Shown here one piece after another: positions 1-9,103 of a DNA stretch of 64,000 bases; position 1 is the first letter of the stretch; every line of letters starts with the position of its first letter. The translations under genes were made by a program, and so were the position numbers. The DNA comes from Paenibacillus sp. MAHUQ-63 (GTDB lineage Bacteria; Bacillota; Bacilli; Paenibacillales; NBRC-103111): the NCBI RefSeq assembly GCF_028765165.1, contig NZ_JARADB010000004.1:186001-250000 (forward strand), read 5' to 3'. The notes beneath the pieces were generated by a model. The model saw only the letters and a program-made list of their open reading frames with translations, made no database searches and was not told the origin of the DNA.

Positions 1-123
1 TACGACCGCGAGATGAACGCGGTGAATGCTTTCGGTAATGTTTCCGCGGAATACGCGGACGATGGTGTCAGAAGGCTTCATGCAGAGAGATCACTCCATA
101 CTAGGATTATTGAAAAGAGGTAG
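1..123 (+). CDS. 3' end of an unidentified protein gene (cut by window edge)
   Basis: An open frame enters from the left edge and stops with TAG at 121-123. The visible 40 residues are charged and hydrophilic (ending HTRIIEKR) with no motif I recognise. It lies 5 bases before ylbG and so is probably co-transcribed with it. In Bacillus the gene before ylbG is ylbF, but I cannot match this tail to YlbF. Confidence 0.55.
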   Translation, partial: YDREMNAVNAFGNVSAEYADDGVRRLHAERSLHTRIIEKR

Positions 124-128
124 CAAGC

Positions 129-395
129 ATGATGATGATTGAGCGTAGCGGGTTAATCGTTTGGGTCAGCGACACGAAAGCCGCCAGAAACTTGGAGCGG
201 TTCGGTTCTCTTCACTACATATCCAAGAAAATGAATTATGCAGTTCTTTATATACATGCCAGCAAAGTGGAAGAAACGACCCGCAGCTTGATGAAGCTTC
301 CCTACGTGAAGAAAGTGGAGAAGTCGTACCGCAATGAAATCAAAACGGAATACAGTAGCAATATACCGGACAAAACTAGATTTTACACCCTTTGA
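129..395 (+). CDS. ylbG: YlbG family protein (DUF2129)
   Basis: An 88-residue protein of the small cytosolic YlbG family, whose biochemical role is unknown. The family pattern is visible: an N-terminal GLIVWV strand, FGSLHYISKKMNYAVLY, then LPYVKKVEKSYR, which parallels B. subtilis YlbG closely. There are three successive in-frame ATGs (129, 132, 135) after an AGAGG ribosome binding site, so the exact start is uncertain by one or two codons. A strong terminator follows directly, so this is the last gene of its operon. Confidence 0.9.
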   Translation: MMMIERSGLIVWVSDTKAARNLERFGSLHYISKKMNYAVLYIHASKVEETTRSLMKLPYVKKVEKSYRNEIKTEYSSNIPDKTRFYTL

Positions 396-411
396 GGCTG
401 TAGTGCAAAAC

Positions 412-437
412 AAAGCTTCGCAAGAAGCTTTTTTTAT
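412..437 (+). terminator. Intrinsic terminator after ylbG
   Basis: A perfect 8-bp stem AAAGCTTC / GAAGCTTT with a GCAA tetraloop runs straight into a T-rich tract. Confidence 0.9.
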
Positions 438-605
438 TTTTTGAATTTTTAGAAAATAAGCATCTTTTTACGATCTCACAAATATTTATTAATAATTTTA
501 TATATTCTTCCAAAGGAAAAAAAGTTATAATCAAGTAAACTATAACTTACATACAGGTAGGGAATAGGTACACGGTCTCATTTTAGTAGGAGAGGGGTTG
601 TGATC

Positions 606-1043
606 ATGAAAGACAAGGTAATGGGGAGATGGAGTACTTATGAACCATTCTACGTACAGCTGGGCGATAAGAAAGTAGCGGATGTCGTGATCACGAATCA
701 TGCGAAGCTGAGATGGAGCGATCGTGTTTCCAGCGAAAACAATTCACTCGAGGAAATCTGTGCTTTTCTGTGGGAAAAGCTTAAAAACGGTAGCATCGTC
801 CCCTATTATCGCAACGAGGAAGACGTCTATCTAATTGATGACGATTTGGTCATCGTAGCCGAGTTTGCTCACTTGGAACATGAGACGGATCTGGTGGGCA
901 ATCCGCTGCATAAGATGATCATCGTCACTTTCCTCGGGAGAATGTCAGAGACGATGGAACTTCGCGATCTGAAATCGTATTATTCCTGGCTCAGACATTC
1001 GCGGCGGATGACGCTCATCAAGAACAGCCGCAAGCGTCGCTAA
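606..1043 (+). CDS. Conserved-looking hypothetical protein
   Basis: A soluble protein of 145 residues that I do not recognise. It starts basic, has a central acidic stretch (NEEDVYLIDDDLVIVAEF) and ends in a very basic tail (SRKRR). There are no membrane segments or signal peptide. ATG 606 is preferred because AGGAGAGGGG lies 9 bases upstream; a GTG at 600 is too close to that site. The gene stands alone between two terminators, so it is a single-gene transcript. The basic tail might suggest nucleic acid contact, but that is only a guess. Confidence 0.75.
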   Translation: MKDKVMGRWSTYEPFYVQLGDKKVADVVITNHAKLRWSDRVSSENNSLEEICAFLWEKLKNGSIVPYYRNEEDVYLIDDDLVIVAEFAHLEHETDLVGNPLHKMIIVTFLGRMSETMELRDLKSYYSWLRHSRRMTLIKNSRKRR

Positions 1044-1061
1044 ACCGGATAAGGGTATGGG

Positions 1062-1094
1062 AAGAGCGTGTCGACCTACGGCATGCTCTTTTTT
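1062..1094 (+). terminator. Intrinsic terminator
   Basis: A 9-bp stem AAGAGCGTG / CATGCTCTT, with one G-T pair and an 11-base loop, followed by six T. It closes the gene at 606-1043. Confidence 0.85.
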
Positions 1095-1156
1095 AATGTC
1101 GAATGGACTGTCTGCGTCCAATTTCATATAATGGAAGCAAAGAGAGGCGGGTATAC

Positions 1157-2068
1157 ATGGCACTTAATTTTCATCAACTCCACATTTTTTATACCGTTGC
1201 GGAGAAAGGCAGCTTCTCTCACGCAGCAGGAGCCCTTCATATGACGCAGCCTGCGGTCACGATGCAGGTCCAGTCCCTGGAGGATTATTTCGGTGTGAAG
1301 CTGTTTCACCGCAGCACCAAGAAGATCGAGCTGTCCGAAGCGGGACGGGCACTCTTGCCGTTCGCCAAGAACAGCATAGAGCTTATTCGGGAAACGGATG
1401 TCGCGATGTCCAAGTTTACCAAAATGATCGAAGGCCGGCTGCAGCTTGGGGCCAGTCTGACGATGGGCGAATACATTTTGCCCCGCCTTCTGGGGCCCTT
1501 CAGCAAGGACTATCCGAATATCTCCGTATCCATGAAGGTGATGAACACGACGCAAATTCTCGATGAGGTTCTTGGCCATCAGCTGAACTTCGGGCTTGTC
1601 GAGGCGCCGATTCACCATCCGGATGTTCATACGGAAGCGATTCTGAGCGATGAACTGAAGCTGATCGTTCCCGCGAATCACCCGTTAGCCGATCTGGACG
1701 TCGTCTCGTTGGACGAAGTGTTGAAATATCCTTTCGTGCTTCGCGAGCAGGGCTCGGGGACAAGACGAGTCATGGAAGAAGAGTTTGCCCGCTGCAATAT
1801 GGACTGCTCCTCGATGAAGATCGTGATGGAGCTCGGTTCCACAGGGGCGATCAAATCGGCCGTTGAAGCGGGGCTCGGCATCTCGATCCTGTCGCAATCA
1901 TCGGTTAAACACGAAGTGACTTTAGGACTGTTTAAAGTGAAGACGATCGAGAACATCAGATTCGAGCGCAGCTTCTATGCCATCTATTTGAATTCTACGC
2001 TGCTACCGATCTCGGCGGTAAGTTTTATGACCTTTTTGCGGCAAGAGGATTTGGGCCGTTTTCTTTAA
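1157..2068 (+). CDS. LysR family transcriptional regulator
   Basis: A LysR-type regulator of about 303 residues. The N-terminal winged helix-turn-helix is plain: FHQLHIFYTVAEKGSFSHAA, then MTQPAVTMQVQSLEDYFGVKLFHR. The rest is the two-lobed effector domain, with the GSTGAIKSAVEAGLGISILS segment typical of the family. ATG 1157 is chosen because AGAGAGGCGG precedes it and the protein then begins at the family's usual position; an upstream frame to 1103 adds unlike residues. It resembles the CysL/YwfK branch, but the effector and targets cannot be read from the sequence. It may act on the downstream genes or on itself. Confidence 0.9.
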   Translation: MALNFHQLHIFYTVAEKGSFSHAAGALHMTQPAVTMQVQSLEDYFGVKLFHRSTKKIELSEAGRALLPFAKNSIELIRETDVAMSKFTKMIEGRLQLGASLTMGEYILPRLLGPFSKDYPNISVSMKVMNTTQILDEVLGHQLNFGLVEAPIHHPDVHTEAILSDELKLIVPANHPLADLDVVSLDEVLKYPFVLREQGSGTRRVMEEEFARCNMDCSSMKIVMELGSTGAIKSAVEAGLGISILSQSSVKHEVTLGLFKVKTIENIRFERSFYAIYLNSTLLPISAVSFMTFLRQEDLGRFL

Positions 2069-2094
2069 TATGAGGTGAAGAAGGGGGAACAAGC

Positions 2095-2952
2095 ATGGCA
2101 GTCAGAATGGAAGCGGACTTACATACGCATACGACGGCTTCGGACGGGACGCAGCGTCCTGCTGCTAACGTCCGGATGGCTTACGAGGCGGGTCTGGGAG
2201 CAATTGCGATAACCGATCACGACACGGTCTCCGGGGTAGCGGAGGCGCTGGCGGAAGGCTTGAAGCTCGGGATCGAAGTCGTGCCCGGGGTTGAGATATC
2301 GACGGTTGGGGGCGGTCAGGACATCCATGTGCTGGGGTACTACATTCGCATCGATGACGAGCTGTTTCTTCAGCGGCTGGAATCGCTGCGGGTTACGAGA
2401 AACACGCGCAACGAAATGATCATTGAGCGCCTGCGGCAGCTGGGGATAGAGATCACGATGGAGGAAGTGCTGAAGGAGGTTGCCAATGTCAAGAGCAAAG
2501 GCGACACCGTAGGACGACCGCATATCGCTTCGGTGCTCCTGAACAAAGGGTACGTAGCTTCGATCAGTGAGGCATTCGACAAGTATTTGGCGACGGGGGC
2601 GGCTGCTTATGCCAATCCGCCGCGGATTAAGCCGGAAACGGCCATTCAGTGGATTCATGACGCAGGAGGCAAGGCGGTTCTGGCCCATCCCGGCATTTAT
2701 CACAACGATGCGCTCGTAGAGGAGATCGCCGGACAAGGCTTGGACGGCATTGAGGTGTATCATTCCGACCATACGCCGGACGATGAGGCCAGGTACCTGC
2801 TGCTAGCTGAGCGCTCCGGCCTTCTCATCACGGCCGGCTCGGATTTCCACGGCGAACGGGGCGGAGTTGTCTTCCACGCGCCGATTGGCGCAAGGCGAAT
2901 CGGGACCGATGTCTTGGCTGCCCTGAAGAAAGAGGAGGAGCAGCGCCCTTGA
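2095..2952 (+). CDS. PHP domain metal-dependent phosphoesterase (TrpH/YciV type)
   Basis: A 285-residue PHP-domain hydrolase. Metal-binding motifs appear in the expected order: DLHTHTTASDG near residue 8, ITDHD near 40, LAHPG near 200 and GSDFHGE near 250. Relatives such as E. coli RNase AM (TrpH) and other 3',5'-nucleoside bisphosphate phosphatases clear short RNA or pAp-like nucleotides. Which of these applies here is inference. The ribosome binding site AAGGGGG precedes ATG 2095. The stop overlaps the TTG start of galU by 4 bases, so the two are coupled. Confidence 0.88.
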   Translation: MAVRMEADLHTHTTASDGTQRPAANVRMAYEAGLGAIAITDHDTVSGVAEALAEGLKLGIEVVPGVEISTVGGGQDIHVLGYYIRIDDELFLQRLESLRVTRNTRNEMIIERLRQLGIEITMEEVLKEVANVKSKGDTVGRPHIASVLLNKGYVASISEAFDKYLATGAAAYANPPRIKPETAIQWIHDAGGKAVLAHPGIYHNDALVEEIAGQGLDGIEVYHSDHTPDDEARYLLLAERSGLLITAGSDFHGERGGVVFHAPIGARRIGTDVLAALKKEEEQRP

Positions 2953-3833
2953 GACACATTCGCAAAGCAATTATTCCGGCTGCCGGGCTAGGTACACGGT
3001 TCCTGCCGGCTACGAAAGCGCAGCCCAAAGAAATGCTGCCCATCGTCGATAAACCTGCGATTCAATATATCGTCGAAGAAGCCATCGAATCCGGTATTGA
3101 GGATATCATCATTGTCACGGGCCGCAACAAACGGGCGATCGAAGATCATTTCGACAAATCCGTTGAGCTGGAGATGATGCTCGAGGAGAAAGGCAGCACG
3201 CAGCTGCTCGAAATCGTGCAGTCGGTCTCGAATTTGGCCGACGTGCATTACATTCGGCAGAAGCAGCCCTTAGGGCTGGGTCACGCCATCCTGTGCGCGC
3301 GCAAGTTTATCGGCGATGAGCCGTTCGCGGTGCTGCTCGGGGACGACATTCTGCAATCGTCCCCGCCGGGACTGCGGCAGATGATGGACATCTACGAACA
3401 GACCGAATCGTCCGTTATCGCCGTGCAGGAAGTCCCGTGGGAGGACGTCAGCAAGTACGGGATCGTCTCACCGGCTACGAGCCGCGGCAGCTACCGCTTG
3501 ATTGAAGATCTGGTGGAGAAGCCCGACCGCGATCAAGCGCCTTCGAACTTGGCCGTTATCGGACGCTACATCATCATGCCGGAGATTTTCGGCATTTTGG
3601 AACGTCAGGAGCCCGGCCGCGGCGGCGAAATCCAGTTGACGGACGCGCTTCGCGTACTGAACCGGGAGCAGCAAATGGCCGCCTATCTGATGCAGGCGAA
3701 CCGTTACGATGTCGGCGATAAGCTGGGCTACATCGAAGCGACGATCGAGCTCGCCTTGCAGCGTCCCGATTTGCAGCACAAAGTGAAAGAGTACTTGTTA
3801 GCGCTAGTTCGCAAGCTGGAAGCGGGCGAATGA
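2949..3833 (+). CDS. galU: UTP--glucose-1-phosphate uridylyltransferase
   Basis: This enzyme makes UDP-glucose from UTP and glucose-1-phosphate for teichoic acid, glycolipid and exopolysaccharide synthesis. The nucleotidyltransferase signature IPAAGLGTRFLPATKAQPKEM opens the protein, followed by a GDD motif (VLLGDDI) and VEKP around residue 190. At 294 residues it has the usual GalU/GtaB length. It begins with TTG 2949 inside the stop of the preceding gene (TTGA overlap), with GAGGAGG about 10 bases upstream. Confidence 0.95.
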   Translation: MRHIRKAIIPAAGLGTRFLPATKAQPKEMLPIVDKPAIQYIVEEAIESGIEDIIIVTGRNKRAIEDHFDKSVELEMMLEEKGSTQLLEIVQSVSNLADVHYIRQKQPLGLGHAILCARKFIGDEPFAVLLGDDILQSSPPGLRQMMDIYEQTESSVIAVQEVPWEDVSKYGIVSPATSRGSYRLIEDLVEKPDRDQAPSNLAVIGRYIIMPEIFGILERQEPGRGGEIQLTDALRVLNREQQMAAYLMQANRYDVGDKLGYIEATIELALQRPDLQHKVKEYLLALVRKLEAGE

Positions 3834-3836
3834 AAG

Positions 3837-3873
3837 AAGAACCTGGTCCCCCTATGGAGGGGGCCAGGTTCTT
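3837..3873. terminator. Shared bidirectional terminator between galU and rqcH
   Basis: A long inverted repeat, AAGAACCTGG plus CCCCC against GGGGG plus CCAGGTTCTT, with one bulged T. It lies between two convergent genes. Confidence 0.85.
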
Positions 3874-3877
3874 TGGT

Positions 3878-5632
3878 TTATTTGATCGTTACTTTCAACT
3901 GTTTGATTTCGTGCTCGTCCGGCGTCACGAACAACGTCTTCTGATTGACATAAATCACGAAGCCGGGCTTGGAGCCGTTCGGTTTATGGACGTGCTTAAT
4001 CGCGGTGTAATCGACGGGCACTTGACTGGAATGCTTCGCCTGACTGAAGTACGCGGCCAATTGGGCGGCTTCGAGCAGCGTGGTCTCGGTGTAGCCGTCG
4101 CCCCGAATCACGACATGGGAGCCGGGAATATCTTTCGTATGCAGCCAGGTGTCGGAGGCGGAGGCGAGCCGGTTCGTCAAGTATTCGTTTTGCGTATTAT
4201 TTTTGCCGACATAGATCGGAATTTGTTCGCTGGACATATAACAGGCTAGCAATGGCTTATCTTTTTTCTTCTTCTTGCGCTGTTTCTTGTTACGGTCGCG
4301 GATGTAGCCCTGTTCCATAAGCTCGTCGCGGATCTCTTCGATATCGGGCAACGAGGCGACGCTCAGCTGCTGCAGGAGGGCGTTCAAATAAGCGATTTCC
4401 TGATGCGTCTGCGCGATCTGCTCTTCGACGATGGCCGTGCTGTTTTTCATTTTCGTATACTTTTTGAAATAGCGCTGCGCATTCTCCGAAGGATTCAGGA
4501 GAGGGTCCAGCGCGATGGTGATCGGAGCCTGCTCTTCATCGTAGTAATTGATCGTTTGGATTTCGCGGTCGCCTTTTTTGATAGCATGGAGGGAGGCTGT
4601 CAGCAGTTCGCCGAGAATCCGGTATTTATCGGCATCTTTGGATTCGCGGGCGGTTTCTTCTAGCTTCTCCAGTTTCTTGATATTTTTGTTAAGCTCGTTC
4701 TGCAGGAAACGGAGCAAATCCGCCACCCGCTGCTTGACGGTGTCTCTCTCGGCCTTATCGCCATAGAACATCTCCAGACAGGCGCTCGGCGTCGGGTACG
4801 AGGTCGTCTGACCCTTCATGTGGGTGAGCGGCGTCATGGCAAAAAATAATTTGCCCGTCCCATCCTGCTCGATAATAACGGGCTCGTACCGATGGAGGCG
4901 GATCGCCGTCATGACGCCTTCGAAAGCACCCCACAAAGCTTGCAGATCCGCATCGTGTCCGGCTGCTTCCAGGCGGCTCCGGTGGACGATTTCCTTGGCG
5001 ATGAGGGGGCTTAGTCCGCTGAAGGCTGCGACAAGCTTCTGCTCGGGCTTCTCCGCCGGGACATCGCCGGATTCGTTCTCCATCGCCGCCCGGAACGCCA
5101 TTTCGTCCGCTTCCAGCGGATTTTGCTTGTCTTGCGCAGGCGGCGCGACATATTTACTTCCCGGCATTACAATCCGGTACGAGGAAATCGCCGGGGTTAC
5201 ATGATGAATCCCGTCCAGAATCGTATCCGTCGCCGGATCGAGCAGAATGATATTGCTGTGTCTACCCATAATTTCCACAATAATCTGCTTGAGGCTCATA
5301 TCGCCCAATTCATCGCGATGGCGAATATGCAAGCGAATCATCCGCTCCATGCCGATTTGCTCTACGGCTTCGATCACCCCGTTCTCACAGTGCTTGCGAA
5401 GCAGCATGCAGAACATGGGGGCGTCGAGCGGGTTGAGCGAGGCTTGCTCGGTGAGCTGCACGCGGGGATACGTAGGATTCGCAGAGAGCAGCAGCTTAAC
5501 ATTTTGCCCTTGTGCGCGGATTTGAAAAATAACGTCATTCTCGCTTGGTTGATGAATTTTATTAATGCGGCCTCCCACGCACGCTTGCAATTCATGAACG
5601 ACAGCATGCAGGACCAGTCCGTCTAAAGCCAT
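3878..5632 (-). CDS. rqcH: Rqc2/NEMF-family ribosome quality control protein RqcH
   Basis: A 584-residue NFACT protein (RqcH, also called YloA or FbpA). RqcH binds stalled 50S-peptidyl-tRNA complexes and recruits tRNA-Ala to add C-terminal alanine tails that mark nascent chains for degradation. The N-terminal NFACT-N domain (MALDGLVLHAVVHEL ... VGGRINKIHQP) contains the DR-type segment of the family. The middle is a long charged coiled coil with a KKQRKKKKKDK patch near residue 450. The C-terminal NFACT-R domain carries DTWLHTKDIPGSHVVIR. Some homologues were named for fibronectin binding. It is on the minus strand, opposite to yloB. Confidence 0.95.
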   Translation of the reverse strand: MALDGLVLHAVVHELQACVGGRINKIHQPSENDVIFQIRAQGQNVKLLLSANPTYPRVQLTEQASLNPLDAPMFCMLLRKHCENGVIEAVEQIGMERMIRLHIRHRDELGDMSLKQIIVEIMGRHSNIILLDPATDTILDGIHHVTPAISSYRIVMPGSKYVAPPAQDKQNPLEADEMAFRAAMENESGDVPAEKPEQKLVAAFSGLSPLIAKEIVHRSRLEAAGHDADLQALWGAFEGVMTAIRLHRYEPVIIEQDGTGKLFFAMTPLTHMKGQTTSYPTPSACLEMFYGDKAERDTVKQRVADLLRFLQNELNKNIKKLEKLEETARESKDADKYRILGELLTASLHAIKKGDREIQTINYYDEEQAPITIALDPLLNPSENAQRYFKKYTKMKNSTAIVEEQIAQTHQEIAYLNALLQQLSVASLPDIEEIRDELMEQGYIRDRNKKQRKKKKKDKPLLACYMSSEQIPIYVGKNNTQNEYLTNRLASASDTWLHTKDIPGSHVVIRGDGYTETTLLEAAQLAAYFSQAKHSSQVPVDYTAIKHVHKPNGSKPGFVIYVNQKTLFVTPDEHEIKQLKVTIK

Positions 5633-5734
5633 GATTATGACAACTCCATTCTAGGTTGAAAACTTTGCTAATCTCTATGATGCCATACTTTTCATAAAAA
5701 CTTAAGCGTTAGTCGGCGGGAAAGATGATTTCAG

Positions 5735-5763
5735 GGATATTTTCCGGCTTGTCTGAATACATT
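5735..5763 (+). promoter_or_regulatory. Candidate sporulation (sigma-E-like) promoter before yloB
   Basis: GGATATT at 5735-5741 and AATACATT at 5756-5763, 14 bases apart, resemble the sigma-E elements (kmATATT and CATACAMT). The -10 box has two mismatches. A sporulation role would fit what is known of B. subtilis YloB, but no transcript evidence is available here. Confidence 0.35.
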
Positions 5764-5814
5764 TACGTATGAGTGGGAGGTAAGATCAAGTGGAAGCGGG
5801 AGGGAGAAGGGCGG

Positions 5815-8616
5815 ATGAGTCAGAAGAAGTGGTACCAGTTGTCATCGGAAGAAGTCTTGCAGCAACAGCAGGTGGACATGCAGCAAGGATTGCCCTGGGA
5901 AGAAGCCTGGAAGCGGCAGGGAGAAGCAGGTCGCAATGAACTAACGGAAGGGAATCGCGTTTCTCCGATTACACTGCTATTAAATCAATTTAAGGATTTC
6001 ATGGTGCTGGTCTTGTTGGGGGCGACCCTCATTTCCGGCTTGCTGGGCGAATATTTAGATGCGATTACGATTGTGATCATCATCTTGATGAACGGCATCC
6101 TCGGTTTTACCCAGGAATTCCGCGCCGAGCGCTCTCTGCGCGCGCTGAAGGAGCTGTCGGCCCCGAATGCGAACGTATGGAGAGAGGGGGCCATTCATCA
6201 AATACCTGCCCGCGATTTGGTGCCGGGCGACATTATTGCACTGGAGAGCGGCGACCGCGTGCCGGCCGATGTCCGCTTCCTCGAAACCAACGGTCTCTAT
6301 GTCGAAGAGTCCGCCTTGACGGGCGAGTCCGTACCTGTCGGCAAGCTAACGTCGGTCATTCCGCATGACGAGGTGCCGCTCGGGGATCAGCGCAATATCG
6401 GCTTCATGGGCACGATGGTTTCGCAAGGGACGGCCAAAGCCGTCGTCGTACGGATCGGGATGGACACCGAGATGGGCAAAATCGCCGATTTGATTCAAAA
6501 TACGGAATCGATGGAAACGCCGCTGCAGCACCGTTTGGAGCAGCTCGGGAAGATTTTGATTATCGTCGCTATCGCCTTGACCGTTCTCGTCGTCGTCGCC
6601 GGCATTATGCATGGACAACCGCCTTATGCGATGTTCCTCGCCGGTGTCAGCCTGGCCGTCGCAGCGATTCCCGAAGGCCTGCCAGCCATCGTGACGATCG
6701 CGCTTGCGCTCGGCGTGCAGCGAATGATCAAACGCAAGGCAATCGTCAGGAAGCTGCCTTCTGTCGAGACGTTAGGCTGCGCCTCGGTCATATGCTCGGA
6801 CAAGACAGGCACGCTCACGCAAAACAAAATGACCGTAACCCACCTCTGGGTCGGCGGCGACGTGCTCGAAGTGACGGGGGACGGCTATGTCCCGGTCGGG
6901 GATATCCAGATCGGCGGACAAAGCACGGATCCGCTCAAAAACCCTTCACTAACGAGACTGCTGCAAGTGTCGGTGCTGTGCAATAACGCAACGCTGTACG
7001 AGGAAATACAGGAAACGAAACGGAAGAAGGGCAAAGAAGCCAAGGACAGCGCCGCTTCCGTCTGGAACATTAAAGGGGATCCGACCGAGGGAGCTCTGGT
7101 CGTGCTCAGTGCGAAGAGCGGGATTACGCATGAGTCGCTGAGTGATAAATACAAGCGGATCGCGGAATTTCCATTCGACTCCGATCGCAAGCGGATGTCC
7201 GTGCTCGTGGCCACGGAGAACGGGCGCATGGCCTGCACGAAGGGAGCCCCGGACGTGCTGCTGGAGCACTGCAGCTATATTCTCTGGGACGGCAAGGTGA
7301 TTCCGTTCACATCAACGTTGAAGCAGAAGGTGCTGGCGGCCAACGAAGGAATGGCCAGATCCGCGCTTCGGGTGCTCGGTATCGCTTATAAGGAGCTGAA
7401 AAGCACCGACCGGTACGAAGGCCATGACGATGTGGAAACGGGGCTAATCTTCATCGGGTTGACCGGCATGATCGATCCGCCTCGCAAAGAAGTGCGCGAA
7501 GCTATTACGAAATGCCGCAAAGCAGGCATCAAAACCGTCATGATCACGGGCGACCATCAGACGACCGCGGAAGCGATCGCCAAGCAGCTTGGCATGATTC
7601 CCGGCACGGGGGCGAGCCTCAGCGGGCAGCAGCTCGGCGCGATGTCGGACGAGGAGCTCGATGCCAAGGTTAACGATACGTACGTCTATGCCCGTGTGTC
7701 ACCGGAACATAAGCTGCGCATTGTCAAGGCGCTTCAGCGCAAGGGACATGTCGTTGCGATGACGGGCGACGGGGTGAACGATGCCCCTGCGATTAAAGCG
7801 GCGGATATCGGCATCGCCATGGGCATTACGGGGACCGACGTCTCCAAGGAGGCTTCCTCGTTGATTCTTAGCGATGACAATTTCTCCACGATCGTTGCGG
7901 CGATCGAAGAGGGCCGGGGAATTTATGAGAACATCCGCAAATTCATCCGTTATTTGCTAGCTTCCAATGTCGGGGAGATTATGACGATGTTTATCGCGAT
8001 GATGGCGGGACTGCCGCTGCCGCTTGTGCCGATCCAGATCCTGTGGGTCAACCTGGTCACCGACGGTCTGCCTGCCATGGCGCTCGGTGTAGATCAGGCG
8101 GAGAAGGATTTGATGCAGCATAAGCCGCGTTCGGCCAAAGAGAACATTTTCGCAAGACGGCTCGGCTGGAAAATCATCTCCCGGGGCATTCTCATCGGCG
8201 TGTGCACGTTGGCCGCGTTCTGGCTCGTCCTGCGCAACGATCCGTCGGATGCCGCTACCTTGCTTAAGGCGCAGAGCGTAGCGTTCGCTACACTCGTTAT
8301 GGCACAGCTCATCCACGTGTTCGACTGCCGCAGCTCGCGTTCGATCTTCCACCGCAATCCGCTGCAAAACAAATACCTTGTTCTAGCGGTGCTGTCCTCG
8401 CTCGTGCTGATGCTGGCCGTTATGTACGTGGAAGCTCTGCAGCCGATCTTCAAGACAGTTCCTCTCGGCTGGAAGGATTGGATTCTCGTGCTCGTCGCAG
8501 CGGGCATCCCGACCTTCTTCATGGGGCTGGGCTCTGTGCTCTCGCCGAAGCGTACGAAAGGTTCAGGTTCAGGGGCCCGTCCTGTTTCTTATTCATCGAA
8601 AGCCAGTTTCAGATAA
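5815..8616 (+). CDS. yloB: P-type calcium-transporting ATPase (SERCA-like, YloB)
   Basis: A cation-pumping P2A-type ATPase of about 933 residues in the cytoplasmic membrane. All catalytic landmarks are present: TGES at about residue 169, the phosphorylated aspartate in DKTGTLTQ at about 329, KGAPD in the nucleotide domain, and GDGVNDAP at about 651. The M4 segment AAIPEGLPAIV and the M6 stretch WVNLVTDGLPA hold the calcium-site residues typical of SERCA-like pumps. ATG 5815 follows GGGAGGGAGAAGGG; a frame extension to 5773 is unlikely to be used. In B. subtilis yloA, yloB and yloC are neighbours, as here apart from two inserted genes. Confidence 0.93.
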   Translation: MSQKKWYQLSSEEVLQQQQVDMQQGLPWEEAWKRQGEAGRNELTEGNRVSPITLLLNQFKDFMVLVLLGATLISGLLGEYLDAITIVIIILMNGILGFTQEFRAERSLRALKELSAPNANVWREGAIHQIPARDLVPGDIIALESGDRVPADVRFLETNGLYVEESALTGESVPVGKLTSVIPHDEVPLGDQRNIGFMGTMVSQGTAKAVVVRIGMDTEMGKIADLIQNTESMETPLQHRLEQLGKILIIVAIALTVLVVVAGIMHGQPPYAMFLAGVSLAVAAIPEGLPAIVTIALALGVQRMIKRKAIVRKLPSVETLGCASVICSDKTGTLTQNKMTVTHLWVGGDVLEVTGDGYVPVGDIQIGGQSTDPLKNPSLTRLLQVSVLCNNATLYEEIQETKRKKGKEAKDSAASVWNIKGDPTEGALVVLSAKSGITHESLSDKYKRIAEFPFDSDRKRMSVLVATENGRMACTKGAPDVLLEHCSYILWDGKVIPFTSTLKQKVLAANEGMARSALRVLGIAYKELKSTDRYEGHDDVETGLIFIGLTGMIDPPRKEVREAITKCRKAGIKTVMITGDHQTTAEAIAKQLGMIPGTGASLSGQQLGAMSDEELDAKVNDTYVYARVSPEHKLRIVKALQRKGHVVAMTGDGVNDAPAIKAADIGIAMGITGTDVSKEASSLILSDDNFSTIVAAIEEGRGIYENIRKFIRYLLASNVGEIMTMFIAMMAGLPLPLVPIQILWVNLVTDGLPAMALGVDQAEKDLMQHKPRSAKENIFARRLGWKIISRGILIGVCTLAAFWLVLRNDPSDAATLLKAQSVAFATLVMAQLIHVFDCRSSRSIFHRNPLQNKYLVLAVLSSLVLMLAVMYVEALQPIFKTVPLGWKDWILVLVAAGIPTFFMGLGSVLSPKRTKGSGSGARPVSYSSKASFR

Positions 8617-8629
8617 GTTTGGAGCATAG

Positions 8630-8670
8630 GGCTGTCCTTACAGGTCTGTTCGACCTGGGGACGGCCTTTT
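8630..8670 (+). terminator. Terminator after yloB
   Basis: An outer stem GGCTGTCC / GGACGGCC (one T-G pair) encloses a second hairpin CAGGTC / GACCTG and is followed by TTTTG. Confidence 0.75.
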
Positions 8671-8680
8671 GTTCTGTTTG

Positions 8681-8860
8681 GGGAAATGGAGTATGCTATT
8701 TAGCCTTGATTCAGTTACTTTGGGGGTTGGAGGGAAATAGGATACGCTATTTTGCCGAATTTAGACAGAATAAAAGCAGCGTAGGAGGAATAAAGCACTG
8801 TATTTCCGTTTGGGTTCTGAATTGGACTCATTTAGCTTAAATAGCGCACCTCATTTCCGC
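8681..8860. repeat. Four copies of a GGAAAT-N8-CTATTT-like motif, two direct and two inverted
   Basis: Within this non-coding stretch the approximately 20-base motif occurs at 8682-8701 and 8733-8753 on the plus strand and, inverted, at 8839-8858 and (weaker) 8789-8807. Both plus copies read GGAAAT..GA/GATAYGCTATTT. The arrangement could fold into large hairpins. No reading frame here looks real. Confidence 0.7.
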
Positions 8861-9103
8861 TTCATGTTTTGCAATTGCTCGATGGACCGGAGCAGCTGTT
8901 TGCGGCTTGTTTCTATAAGCACTCTCCCATTGGTTCAGGAAATGCTGCAGGCCAAATGAGTGGGTTCGTTAAGGGCCTCGGCGGCAGCCTCCAAATAAGG
9001 CGATAATCGGTGATCGACGCAAAGAACAGGCGAAAGGGCTATGCATTCGCGCATTTTTACGCTATGATAATGGCTAAAACACACATTTGGAGTGCTGAAA
9101 ACA
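8861..9103. other. Non-coding stretch before dapF
   Basis: I see no gene here. Taken with the repeats to its left it forms about 430 bases without coding sequence. A TATGATAAT segment near 9063 could be part of a dapF promoter, but no convincing -35 box goes with it. Confidence 0.5.

Noticed and set aside
3830..5626. Several long plus-strand open frames across the rqcH region
   Set aside because: All are antisense to the conserved RqcH sequence; GC-rich genes often produce such shadows.
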